Assembly (NCBI GenBank): GCA_022712815.1
Contig: JAFLJW010000464.1
Coordinates: forward strand, 1 to 7,436
Origin: Pseudodesulfovibrio sp.
GTDB lineage: Bacteria > Desulfobacterota > Desulfovibrionia > Desulfovibrionales > Desulfovibrionaceae
Direction of reading: 5' to 3'
Length of the DNA: 7,436 nt
The notes under the pieces were generated by a model that saw nothing but the letters and a program-made list of their open reading frames with translations, was not told where the DNA came from and searched no databases. Numbering within the stretch: the stretch's first letter is position 1; each line of letters begins with the position of its first letter. Positions 1 to 5,937 of the stretch are shown here, in pieces. Both the position numbers and the translations under genes were made by a program.

Positions 1-461
1 GAGAGGATGCCCAGAGCAAAGGCAATGTCGGTCGCCATGGGGATGCCCCAGCCGTCAATGGACTCCGTACCCGTATTGAAGGTGACGAAAAGAAGTGCCG
101 GAATGACCATGCCGCCCACGGCAGCGGCCACGGGCATGACGGTCTGACTCAATGAGGACAAGCCGCCCACCAGAATCTCGCGCTTGATCTCAAGCCCGAC
201 CACGAAAAAGAAGATCGCCATAAGACCATCATTGATCCACAGAATAGCGGCCTTGGATAGCACCCAGTCGCCGATACCCACGGTGAGCTTGGTTTGCCAC
301 AGGGAATGATAGGATGCGGCCCAGGGCGAATTGGCCCAGATCAGGGCAGCTATTGTACAGGCCATCAGGGCGATACCACCTGCGGCTTCCATCCTGAAAA
401 AGGAATCAAAGGAATTCAGCAGATAGTGTATGGGAAGCTGTTTTTCGGCAGGTCGGCTCAT
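1..461 (-). CDS. nhaA: Na+/H+ antiporter NhaA, N-terminal part (cut by window edge)
   Basis: Inner-membrane antiporter that exports Na+ in exchange for protons, for pH and sodium homeostasis. The 153 visible codons, translated from the minus strand, begin MSRPAEKQLP and match the NhaA N-terminus. A first membrane helix lies at about residues 25-43. The conserved stretch FFFVVGLEIKRE follows, then a helix rich in Ala and Gly. The motif ATDIAFALG lies near the cut end, with Asp at residue 145 equivalent to the functional Asp133 of E. coli NhaA. The pair of Asp residues in TM5 and the rest of the protein lie outside the window. The start at 461 is supported by a GAGAAG ribosome-binding sequence 7 nt upstream. 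A 96 bp gap and a candidate promoter separate it from the PH-domain gene upstream, so it may be its own transcription unit. The family call is firm. Confidence 0.95.
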   Translation of the reverse strand, partial: MSRPAEKQLPIHYLLNSFDSFFRMEAAGGIALMACTIAALIWANSPWAASYHSLWQTKLTVGIGDWVLSKAAILWINDGLMAIFFFVVGLEIKREILVGGLSSLSQTVMPVAAAVGGMVIPALLFVTFNTGTESIDGWGIPMATDIAFALGIL

Positions 462-492
462 TGATATACTTCTCTTGGTTAGAAGGGATAAG

Positions 493-520
493 ATTATACC
501 TATATTCCCAGACCGGACGA
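493..520 (-). promoter_or_regulatory. Candidate sigma-70 promoter for nhaA
   Basis: On the minus strand a perfect TATAAT (493-498) lies 31 nt before the nhaA start codon, giving a predicted 5' UTR of about 25 nt that includes the ribosome-binding site. The -35 is poor: TCGTCC at 515-520 with a 16 bp spacer matches the consensus at 3 of 6 positions. The gap holds a short imperfect inverted repeat (AGAC...GTCT) but no T-run, so there is no convincing terminator for the gene upstream. The call rests mainly on the -10 box. Confidence 0.4.
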
Positions 521-557
521 CCGTCTTCTCTTCCTATTTCGAGACAACGAAAAATAT

Positions 558-935
558 CTATTTCAGCACATACTCGGCCAGTATTTTCTGTATGCCGACA
601 ACATCCGTTCCTTTTTTGAGTTCCTTTACGATGGGTTCGCGCAGGCTGGATATCCACAGCTTGAGTTCCGCGTCCATGTCAAAATGGCCGGAGGTCTCCA
701 CTGCAAAATGAGTGATCGATTTGTACGGCAGGGAATGATAATCGACCTTCTTGCCGGTCAACCCCTGCTTGTCAACGAGCACGAGACGCTTGTTGGTGAA
801 CACGAACATGTCTCGTATGACCTTGTAGGCCATGACCACTGTTTCGCCATTGGCCAGGATCGGTGCGAACTCGGTTTGAATGTCCTCAACGTTAACCTCG
901 GACGCATTGCCCAGAACCTTATCAAGAAATCCCAT
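558..935 (-). CDS. Bacterial PH-domain protein (PF08000/DUF1696-like)
   Basis: A soluble 125-residue protein starting MGFLDKVLGNASEV, which resembles the N-terminus typical of the bacterial pleckstrin-homology family bPH_1. Within it VMAYKVIRDMFVFTNKRLVLVD (the beta hairpin with the characteristic FTNKRL motif) and YHSLPYKSITHFAVE fit the PH-like beta barrel. A C-terminal helix (about residues 100-125) is rich in Lys and Glu. There is no signal peptide or membrane segment. The start at 935 is preferred to the in-frame ATG at 941, because GGAGA ends directly at the 941 ATG but lies 6 nt before the 935 ATG. Length fits the family. It is the third gene of a minus-strand run behind two sugar or nucleotide transferase-like genes, 36 bp after the second. 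Family members are structurally known but their cellular role is not settled, and nothing here fixes the ligand. Confidence 0.88.
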   Translation of the reverse strand: MGFLDKVLGNASEVNVEDIQTEFAPILANGETVVMAYKVIRDMFVFTNKRLVLVDKQGLTGKKVDYHSLPYKSITHFAVETSGHFDMDAELKLWISSLREPIVKELKKGTDVVGIQKILAEYVLK

Positions 936-971
936 TCTCATTCTCCAATGTTTCTTCAGTTGCGAGGTTGT

Positions 972-1637
972 CTAGATTCCAGTCAATTTACGCGCCAGAG
1001 CGAGAACACGCCCCTTGAGCGGCCCTTTTTTTCCTAGTGCGACCATGGTTTCGACATCCTCGAAAGTGTCCAGATCATCAAGCCTGTCGAGTTCCGTAAA
1101 CTCGATAGCCATGTCTGCAAACCGGTTGACTGTACGCTGGCAGACATCGCTATCACTCCACTCCATATTCTGAAATACCCGGGGGGCAAAGGAGTTGCGA
1201 TTAAACCCGATCAAATAGTACCCGCCATCCTCAGCCGGACCGATACACGCCTTGCCCGGTTCAAGGGAATCAAGAGCCGTGGTAAGGATATCCGGGGTCA
1301 GTCCGGGAATATCGCTGCCCACGAGAACGGCTCGCTCAAAACCCATGAAAAAGACTTCGCGGAAGGCGTTTTCCATGCGGCGGCCAAGCCCGGCCCCTTT
1401 TTGGGCAATGAAACGACAGTCCGTGCCGAGCCACTGGCACATACTTTTTTTCTGATCCTCCGGGGTGTAAAAGGCTATCAGTTCACCACCGGTGGCACAG
1501 CTTAGCTCGGCCAGCTTGTCCTCCACCAGAACCTTGTAGAACTCTGCTGCGCCTTCGGGCGTGGACTCCTCGGCCAAACGAGTTTTGACCTCGCCTGGTT
1601 CCGGGTACTTGACGAAAAATATAATGCAATTACCCAT
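972..1637 (-). CDS. TIGR04282-type (DUF2064) glycosyl/nucleotidyltransferase-like protein
   Basis: A 221-residue cytoplasmic protein of the GT-A-fold DUF2064 family, related to CofC-like nucleotidyltransferases. The family was named 'transferase 1, rSAM/selenodomain-associated' and is often listed as an arsenosugar biosynthesis glycosyltransferase. Motifs seen are VKYPEPGEVKTRL at 9-21 (nucleotide-binding loop), QKGAGLGRRM at 79-88, the metal-binding-like VGSDIPGL at 106-113, and GPAEDGGYYLIG at 133-144. Length is normal and all blocks are intact. The start at 1637 has a weak GGTGAT ribosome-binding sequence just upstream, and the gene begins 11 bp after the TIGR04283-type gene ends, so they are likely cotranscribed. 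The partner families usually occur together, which supports both calls. The substrate is not known; the arsenosugar label is a name by association, and no ArsS or ArsM gene is visible in this window. Confidence 0.9.
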   Translation of the reverse strand: MGNCIIFFVKYPEPGEVKTRLAEESTPEGAAEFYKVLVEDKLAELSCATGGELIAFYTPEDQKKSMCQWLGTDCRFIAQKGAGLGRRMENAFREVFFMGFERAVLVGSDIPGLTPDILTTALDSLEPGKACIGPAEDGGYYLIGFNRNSFAPRVFQNMEWSDSDVCQRTVNRFADMAIEFTELDRLDDLDTFEDVETMVALGKKGPLKGRVLALARKLTGI

Positions 1638-1648
1638 AGATCACCCGC

Positions 1649-2395
1649 TCATTTGTCGTCCGGCAGGGAACCATGCGGACGATATTGTGACGCCAGATTC
1701 TCAGGTGATGCGCCGAGCCTGTACCTGATGCGGAGCCACCAATTTATCAGGGTACGCCGCAGGATTCCCTCTGACTCCCATCGGCGCGGTAATGTCAGCA
1801 CCTTACCGCGCACAATGAAAATGGGCAATCCCCTTTGACGAATTCTTTGAAACAACTCGACATCTTCCATAATCGGGATGTCGCTGAATCCGCCCAGTTC
1901 ACGAAAAGTACTCGCTTGAATGAACTGCGCCTGATCTCCGTAGGGGACGCGCTCCATGCGACTCCGAAGATTGGCACACCATGCTATAATGGCAAGCGAG
2001 ACTCTGGGCGAATCAATGGACAAGGAAAAAGCCCCGGCCACGGACCTTCCTCTGAGAGCGCGTTTGATGGTAGCCAGCGCACCTTGAGGCAGATCGGTAT
2101 CAGCGTGGAGGAAGAGCAGAAATTCACCGGAAGCCATAGCCGCTCCCGCGTTCATCTGCCTGCCACGCCCGGATTCGCATTCAATCCCGACAATACCGGA
2201 ATCTTCCATGGCCGCCAGCGTCAAATGGCCGGGTCCGCCGTCCGCAACAATGATCTCAAACGGTTCGCCTGCGGCTATGCTCACGATCTGCCGGATACGA
2301 TCATTGATGATACGCGCCTCGTTAAAGACGGGAATCACGATTGACACCAGACCGACGGTTGTCTTTTTCATTCCAGAGGTTGTGTTCTGCACCAT
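1649..2395 (-). CDS. TIGR04283-type family 2 glycosyltransferase
   Basis: A GT-A-fold family 2 glycosyltransferase of 248 residues, the partner of the DUF2064 gene that follows. It has VSIVIPVFNE at 17-26 and EIIVADGGPGH at 47-57, where many family 2 enzymes have DGGSxDxT. SGRGRQMNAG lies at 75-84, and FLHADTD at 95-101 is the DxD-like metal site. A conserved PYGDQAQF lies at 151-158 and MEDVEL at 176-181 is the acceptor/base region. The C-terminus contains the LINWWLRIRYRLG segment common in this family. There is no signal peptide. The start is uncertain: ATG at 2395 has no Shine-Dalgarno sequence, and ATG at 2371 (MKKTTVG) has GGA directly abutting it with no spacing. A TATTAA box sits at leaderless distance from 2395. 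It is the first gene of the minus-strand unit and divergent from the PNPOx-fold gene. The substrate is unknown. Confidence 0.9.
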   Translation of the reverse strand: MVQNTTSGMKKTTVGLVSIVIPVFNEARIINDRIRQIVSIAAGEPFEIIVADGGPGHLTLAAMEDSGIVGIECESGRGRQMNAGAAMASGEFLLFLHADTDLPQGALATIKRALRGRSVAGAFSLSIDSPRVSLAIIAWCANLRSRMERVPYGDQAQFIQASTFRELGGFSDIPIMEDVELFQRIRQRGLPIFIVRGKVLTLPRRWESEGILRRTLINWWLRIRYRLGASPENLASQYRPHGSLPDDK

Positions 2396-2401
2396 GGAAG
2401 A

Positions 2402-2429
2402 TTAATAGACGGTTTGCCCGCATTTTAAA
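2402..2429 (-). promoter_or_regulatory. Weak candidate promoter for the glycosyltransferase unit, at leaderless spacing
   Basis: On the minus strand TATTAA (2402-2407) ends 6 nt before the A of the ATG at 2395, so transcription would begin at the start codon. A TTTAAA -35-like hexamer (2424-2429, 4 of 6 matches) sits 16 bp upstream. The divergent gap (2396-2445) is only 50 bp and must hold control elements for both directions, unless the plus-strand promoter lies inside the neighbouring gene. No clear plus-strand promoter was found here. Confidence 0.25.
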
Positions 2430-2445
2430 AGACCGGAGAAAGAGT

Positions 2446-2895
2446 ATGCTAAAAGGCATAACCGACAATCAGGAAGTGATCAAAGAAATCCTCGACAAGG
2501 CCGAGGTACTCTGGCTGGCCATCGTTGACAATGAAGGCCCTTACTCGGTCCCTGTGAATTTCGGCATGGTGAATGGGGTGATCTACATTCATTCCGGCAA
2601 AAAAGGTCGCAAGGTTGCGGCATTTGATTCCGGTGCGCCCGTGGCTTTTTCCACCGTGGTGGACCTTGAGGCCAAGACCGGCGACACGGCATGTAGCCAG
2701 GGGTACAGATTCCGCTCGATCATGGGGCGCGGCACTCCGCGTCTGGTCACGGACGACAAGAAAAGGATGGCCGGACTGGACGCCATCACCCTGAAACACG
2801 TCGGCAAGATGCTTCCGTACAGCAAAAAGGTCCTGACTGTGACCGCTGTGTACGCCATCGACATCCTGACCATCAAAGGGCGCATCAAGGAATAA
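2446..2895 (+). CDS. PNPOx-fold flavin-binding protein (NimA-like pyridoxamine 5'-phosphate oxidase family)
   Basis: A 149-residue split-barrel flavoprotein-like protein. LWLAIVDNEGPYSVPVNFGMVNGVIYIHS at about 22-50 followed by GKKGRKV (51-57) is the hallmark of the NimA-like 'flavin-nucleotide-binding' group, in which His49 corresponds to the His of the HSxxxGxK motif. A second conserved block, CSQGYRFRSIMGRG at 83-96, matches the family's Cys-x-x-x-Tyr...Ser-x-x-Gly-x-Gly strand. Family members bind FMN, and some are linked to reduction of 5-nitroimidazoles; the physiological substrate is generally unknown. The start at 2446 is chosen because GGAGA lies 7 nt upstream and the family homology begins there; an in-frame extension to 2341 would overlap the divergent gene and lacks family features. 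It is the first of four packed plus-strand genes, with 3 bp to the next. Resistance or detoxification is a possible role but not shown. Confidence 0.88.
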   Translation: MLKGITDNQEVIKEILDKAEVLWLAIVDNEGPYSVPVNFGMVNGVIYIHSGKKGRKVAAFDSGAPVAFSTVVDLEAKTGDTACSQGYRFRSIMGRGTPRLVTDDKKRMAGLDAITLKHVGKMLPYSKKVLTVTAVYAIDILTIKGRIKE

Positions 2896-2898
2896 TTC

Positions 2899-3477
2899 AT
2901 GATCATCTGTTTTATAGGCGACTCCCTGACACTCGGTTTTGGCGACGAAGCAGCACTGGGCTGGCCCGGGCGCATCACGCAGGCCTTGGCAGGGGAAGGC
3001 AAGGAAATCACCAGCTACAATCTGGGTGTCCGCAAGGATACCTCGGTTCGGATGCAGCACAGGTGGCGGACTGAAATCATGCAGCGCAAACTGCCGGACA
3101 CTCCACTCAAGATCGTGTTCAGCTTTGGCGTGGCCGATGTCTGCAACGGTGTTGGAGGCGAAGAATCCATGACCGCAGGTGTGTCCATGCTCATGCAGGC
3201 CAAGACCATGGGCGATGTCCTGATGATCGGGCCAACGCCGATCAATGATCAAGGCAAACGCGAGGAAATCACCACCCTGTCGCGCATGTTCGAGTCCATG
3301 TGCAAGCGGCTGGAAATCCCGTTTGTCCCGACCTGCGATCCCATGCACCGCTCTTTCGTCTACGGACAGGCCCTCAATGACGGTGATGGTGTGCATCCCG
3401 CAGCGGCTGGTTACGCCGACCTCGCCGACCATATTTTAAAGAATAACGAAGCCCGTAAGTTCTTCGGATTGAAGTAA
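2899..3477 (+). CDS. SGNH/GDSL-family hydrolase with altered block III
   Basis: A 192-residue SGNH-fold esterase or lipase-like protein. Block I is FIGDSLTLGFGD with the nucleophile Ser9. Block II is NLGVRKDTS with the oxyanion-hole Gly43. Block V is DGVHPAAAGY with Asp163 and His166, completing a Ser-Asp-His triad. Block III, normally GxND, here reads FGVAD at 76-80, so the oxyanion-hole Asn is replaced by Ala79. There is no signal peptide, so the protein should act in the cytoplasm, unlike periplasmic TesA. Length fits the single-domain family. The start at 2899 is 3 bp after the stop of the PNPOx-fold gene, and AAGGA from that gene's end serves as ribosome-binding site, suggesting coupled translation. 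The substrate is unknown. Whether it is a competent hydrolase depends on what replaces the missing Asn. Confidence 0.87.
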   Translation: MIICFIGDSLTLGFGDEAALGWPGRITQALAGEGKEITSYNLGVRKDTSVRMQHRWRTEIMQRKLPDTPLKIVFSFGVADVCNGVGGEESMTAGVSMLMQAKTMGDVLMIGPTPINDQGKREEITTLSRMFESMCKRLEIPFVPTCDPMHRSFVYGQALNDGDGVHPAAAGYADLADHILKNNEARKFFGLK

Positions 3478-3487
3478 AGGATATTCA

Positions 3488-4519
3488 ATGCGTTCATTTT
3501 CCAGCGACAATAATTCCGGCGCGCACCCGGCCATCATGGAGGCCGTGGTCAAAGCCAATGTGGACCATGTCAAATCTTATGGGGACGATGAAATCTCCAT
3601 CCATACCGATGAAGTGTTCAAGGAGTTCTTCGGCTCACAGGCCCGGATTCACTACGTGACCACCGGAACCGCAGCCAATGTGCTCGGCATCCGCTCGGTG
3701 ACGCATACCTACAACTCCGTGATCTGCGCCGAGCAGGCCCATATCAACAACGATGAGTGCGGTGCGCCCGAGGCGTTCGGCGGCATCAAGCTGGTGCCCA
3801 TCCCGTCCGAGGACGGCAAGCTCTCGCCCGGAGCCATTGCTCCGTATTTGGGCCATATCGGGTTTGTCCACGCCAGCCAGCCCAAAGTCATCTCCATCAC
3901 CCAACCCACTGAACTTGGCAAGCTCTACTCGCTCAAGGAGATAGAAGACATCGTGGAATTCGCCCACGACCGCGACCTGCTGGTTCATCTGGACGGTGCG
4001 CGTCTCGCCAATGCATGCGCCGCGCTTGATTGCTCATTTTTTGACATGACCACCGCGCTCGGCGTGGATCTCCTTTCATTCGGCGGCACCAAGAACGGCT
4101 GCCTCATGGGCGAGGCCGTGATTTTCCTGAACCCGGACATCGGCGAAGGATTCCCCTACCTGCGCAAGCAGGCCATGCAACTGGTGTCCAAAATGCGGTT
4201 CGTGTCCGCGCAGTTGGAACGATATCTTCAGGACGACCTCTGGCTGGAAAATGCCCGGCACGCAAATGCAATGGCACAGCGGCTGGCAGAAAAAGCCGGA
4301 GCCATCAAGGGCGTGACGATCAAGGGGACCGTGGACTGCAACGCCCTGTTCGCGCACATCCCACCGGATGCCACGGAAATCCTGCTAAAAAAATATTATT
4401 TCTACGTCTGGGATGAACACGATCACACCGTGCGCTGGATGACCTCATGGGCCACCACCGAGGCCATGGTGGATGAATTTGTCAAGGATATCCGGAAGGC
4501 TGTCGAGGCTGTATCATGA
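3488..4519 (+). CDS. ltaE: Low-specificity L-threonine aldolase (PLP-dependent, Beta_elim_lyase family)
   Basis: A 343-residue fold-type I PLP enzyme expected to cleave L-threonine or L-allo-threonine to glycine and acetaldehyde in the cytoplasm. It starts MRSFSSDNNSGAHPAI, the usual SDN-x-SG(A)HP opening of the family. VTTGTAANVLG at 57-67 binds the cofactor phosphate. His85 in CAEQAHINNDECGAPE is the ring-stacking residue. LVHLDGARLANA at 165-176 supplies Asp169 and Arg172. SFGGTKNG at 197-204 contains the Schiff-base Lys202. The SFGGTKNG form is that of the Pseudomonas-type enzymes rather than the E. coli LtaE form. Full length and intact. An AAAGGA ribosome-binding sequence lies before the start, 10 bp after the SGNH gene. 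Its stop overlaps the next start by 4 bp (ATGA). Related beta-elimination or aldol activity on other beta-hydroxy amino acids is possible. Confidence 0.93.
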   Translation: MRSFSSDNNSGAHPAIMEAVVKANVDHVKSYGDDEISIHTDEVFKEFFGSQARIHYVTTGTAANVLGIRSVTHTYNSVICAEQAHINNDECGAPEAFGGIKLVPIPSEDGKLSPGAIAPYLGHIGFVHASQPKVISITQPTELGKLYSLKEIEDIVEFAHDRDLLVHLDGARLANACAALDCSFFDMTTALGVDLLSFGGTKNGCLMGEAVIFLNPDIGEGFPYLRKQAMQLVSKMRFVSAQLERYLQDDLWLENARHANAMAQRLAEKAGAIKGVTIKGTVDCNALFAHIPPDATEILLKKYYFYVWDEHDHTVRWMTSWATTEAMVDEFVKDIRKAVEAVS

Positions 4520-5100
4520 AGCGAATCTGCGTCTACCTGGGATCAAGTCCCGGCTTTGATCCGGCATATGCAAAAGCCACCGAGGCTTTGGCCCGAGAAT
4601 TGGCAGCCCGGAACATCTCCCTTGTCTTTGGCGGCTCCAATGTCGGGCTGATGGGACTCATCGCCAACACCTGCCTTGCGGCAGGCAACGAAGTCATCGG
4701 TGTCATTCCCCGGTTGCTGGTGGACAAGGAAATCGTCCACACCGGACTGACCAAACTGCATGTGGTTGAGAGCATGCATGAACGCAAACAGATCATGGCC
4801 GACCTGTCCGACGGATTCATCGCCCTGCCCGGCGGCATCGGCACGCTGGAGGAATTCTTTGAGGCCCTTACCTGGAACCAGCTAGGATATCACGCCAAGC
4901 CGTGCGGACTGCTGGACGTGAAGGGTTACTATGCCTGTCTCGCCGACCACATGGACCACATGGTTGAGCAAGGTTTTCTGGTCGGCGAACACCGAAAGAT
5001 GGTCATGACGGCCTCCACTCCCGGCGACCTGCTCGACCAGTTCGAGGAATACGACCCGCCCCAGGTGGACAAATGGATAAACAGCAAAAAAGGCCTCTAA
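4516..5100 (+). CDS. LOG-family protein (TIGR00730), probable nucleoside 5'-monophosphate phosphoribohydrolase
   Basis: A 194-residue Rossmann-fold protein of the LOG/YvdD family. It begins MKRICVYLGSSPG, the usual (V)CVYxGSS opening, and then has LVFGGSNVGLMG at 36-47. The catalytic signatures are MHERK at 87-91 (Arg90) and PGGIGTLEE at 105-113 (the PGGxGTxxE motif with Glu113). Family enzymes hydrolyse N6-substituted adenosine monophosphates or other nucleoside monophosphates to the free base plus ribose 5-phosphate. The older label 'lysine decarboxylase' for this family is a misannotation. In a sulfate reducer a housekeeping role in nucleotide salvage or clean-up is more likely than a hormone role, which is inference. 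The ATG overlaps the ltaE stop (ATGA), so translation is probably coupled to ltaE. It is the last gene of the four-gene unit. Confidence 0.92.
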   Translation: MKRICVYLGSSPGFDPAYAKATEALARELAARNISLVFGGSNVGLMGLIANTCLAAGNEVIGVIPRLLVDKEIVHTGLTKLHVVESMHERKQIMADLSDGFIALPGGIGTLEEFFEALTWNQLGYHAKPCGLLDVKGYYACLADHMDHMVEQGFLVGEHRKMVMTASTPGDLLDQFEEYDPPQVDKWINSKKGL

Positions 5101-5116
5101 CTAGACCCTTTTAATT
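5088..5116. terminator. Weak candidate bidirectional terminator between convergent genes
   Basis: AAAAGG (5088-5093) can pair with CCTTTT (5107-5112), with an inner TCT/AGA pairing around an AACT loop; a short internal loop separates the two stems. The stem overlaps the last codons and the stop of the LOG gene. T-rich tails occur on both strands: CCTTTTAATT on plus, and the complement of the A-run at 5086-5091 on minus. Only 34 bp separate the two convergent stop codons, so a shared terminator here is plausible. The stem is AT-rich and short, so confidence is low. Confidence 0.35.
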
Positions 5117-5134
5117 CAAGTTTATTCCAGCCGC

Positions 5135-5818
5135 TTACTGGCAGATTTTATTTTCGTCCAGAGTTTCAAGCCATTTGCCCGGGCCGTAACCGACCACCAC
5201 GGTTTTGCCTGCAATGAGCACCGGGGTTCCCGGCAGTTCTGCGGCCCTGGCAAGCTCGGCACCCCGGATGACATGGGCTTCATGGTCCGCTTTCAACCTG
5301 TCGTATAAATCACTGAGATTGGTGCCTTCCAGCATGTCCGGAAAAGCGGACGTGAACTGGGCAAGCATGATCGCACGAGCCTCGTTCAGATCATTGGTTT
5401 TGGGCCGCTTGAGGTCGCTGTACCCAAAATCGACCATGGCCTTGAGCCGGTCTGTCCCGGCAGCGTCCTCCAGAATCCAGGCCACCATATCCGAGCCGAT
5501 GAAACTCAGGCGGGGGAAAAACAGCAGTTTCAGGCTTCGGTATTTCTCCGAAGACTCGCCAAGCAATTTATGACCCAGGCGGCAATGCCAGCATAACGGG
5601 TCGGTCACGACAACGATATCCAGCTCTCCTTCACCTTTTAGTTCAACAACGGCGTGGTCGGCCATGGCGCGATACTCCGGGGCGCAACCGCCCGCTCCTT
5701 CGACCTTGCCGGACGGGTCTGCCGTGGGAGTTACCGGAGAGGTCGCGGAAGAATCGCTGCACCCGTGGCCTCCGAAGACGATCAATGCCAAAATGAAGAT
5801 GATGAGTTTTTTTCGCAT
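5135..5818 (-). CDS. Thioredoxin-fold lipoprotein with CWHC active site (DsbA/DsbG-like)
   Basis: A 227-residue exported protein predicted to act in thiol-disulfide exchange in the periplasm. The N-terminus is MRKKLIIFILALIVFGGHGC: two basic residues, a hydrophobic core, then a Cys at 20 as probable lipidation site. The lipobox (GHG before Cys) is atypical. A Ser/Thr/Pro-rich linker (21-36) follows. IVVVTDPLCWHC ends at residue 79, giving a CxxC redox pair at 76 and 79. LPGTPVLI at 195-202 carries the cis-Pro (199) that faces the CxxC in this fold. The helical insert between them (about 95-190) is DsbA/DsbG-like. Two further cysteines, 45 and 226, could form a structural disulfide. The start at 5818 is set by the signal peptide; an open frame runs upstream to 5920 without a sensible signal. 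No Shine-Dalgarno sequence precedes 5818. The redox partner and direction (oxidase or isomerase) cannot be told. Confidence 0.82.
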   Translation of the reverse strand: MRKKLIIFILALIVFGGHGCSDSSATSPVTPTADPSGKVEGAGGCAPEYRAMADHAVVELKGEGELDIVVVTDPLCWHCRLGHKLLGESSEKYRSLKLLFFPRLSFIGSDMVAWILEDAAGTDRLKAMVDFGYSDLKRPKTNDLNEARAIMLAQFTSAFPDMLEGTNLSDLYDRLKADHEAHVIRGAELARAAELPGTPVLIAGKTVVVGYGPGKWLETLDENKICQ

Positions 5819-5824
5819 GGGCGG

Positions 5825-5853
5825 AACATATGTTGATATTCGGGAAAAGCCAA
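5825..5853 (-). promoter_or_regulatory. Candidate promoter of the CWHC lipoprotein gene, at leaderless spacing
   Basis: On the minus strand TTGGCT (5848-5853, 4 of 6 to the -35 consensus), a 17 bp spacer and TATGTT (5825-5830, 4 of 6 to the -10 consensus) predict transcription starting exactly at the A of the ATG at 5818. This agrees with the absence of a Shine-Dalgarno sequence before that start. Both hexamers are only moderate matches. Confidence 0.3.
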
Positions 5854-5937
5854 TGGCGGATAAATGTAAAAAAGCGGCGATTCCCGATCCATTCTCACTC
5901 TCATCTGCCTTTTCCTGCACTTAAAAGGTACCACAAC

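Noticed and set aside
511..527. Inverted repeat AGAC...GTCT between the PH gene and nhaA as a terminator
   Set aside because: The stem is short and bulged and no T-run follows on the minus strand.
936..941. Earlier ATG of the PH-domain gene at 941
   Set aside because: The GGAGA ribosome-binding sequence touches this ATG, leaving no spacing, while it is 6 nt from the ATG at 935, where the family N-terminus also begins.
1835..2344. Plus-strand open frame (169 codons) inside the TIGR04283-type gene
   Set aside because: It is antisense to a gene with intact glycosyltransferase motifs; no ribosome-binding site or recognisable domain.
2341..2445. Upstream in-frame extension of the PNPOx-fold protein
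   Set aside because: It overlaps the divergent glycosyltransferase start and has no family similarity; GGAGA before the ATG at 2446 marks the real start.
2449..3432. Long minus-strand open frame (327 codons) antisense to the PNPOx-fold and SGNH genes
   Set aside because: It is a shadow of two plus-strand genes with clear motifs and ribosome-binding sites; its translation is rich in His, Gly and Asp and shows no family motif.
5819..5920. Upstream in-frame extension of the CWHC lipoprotein frame
   Set aside because: It would bury the signal peptide behind 34 residues with no export features. The protein most likely begins at MRKK.
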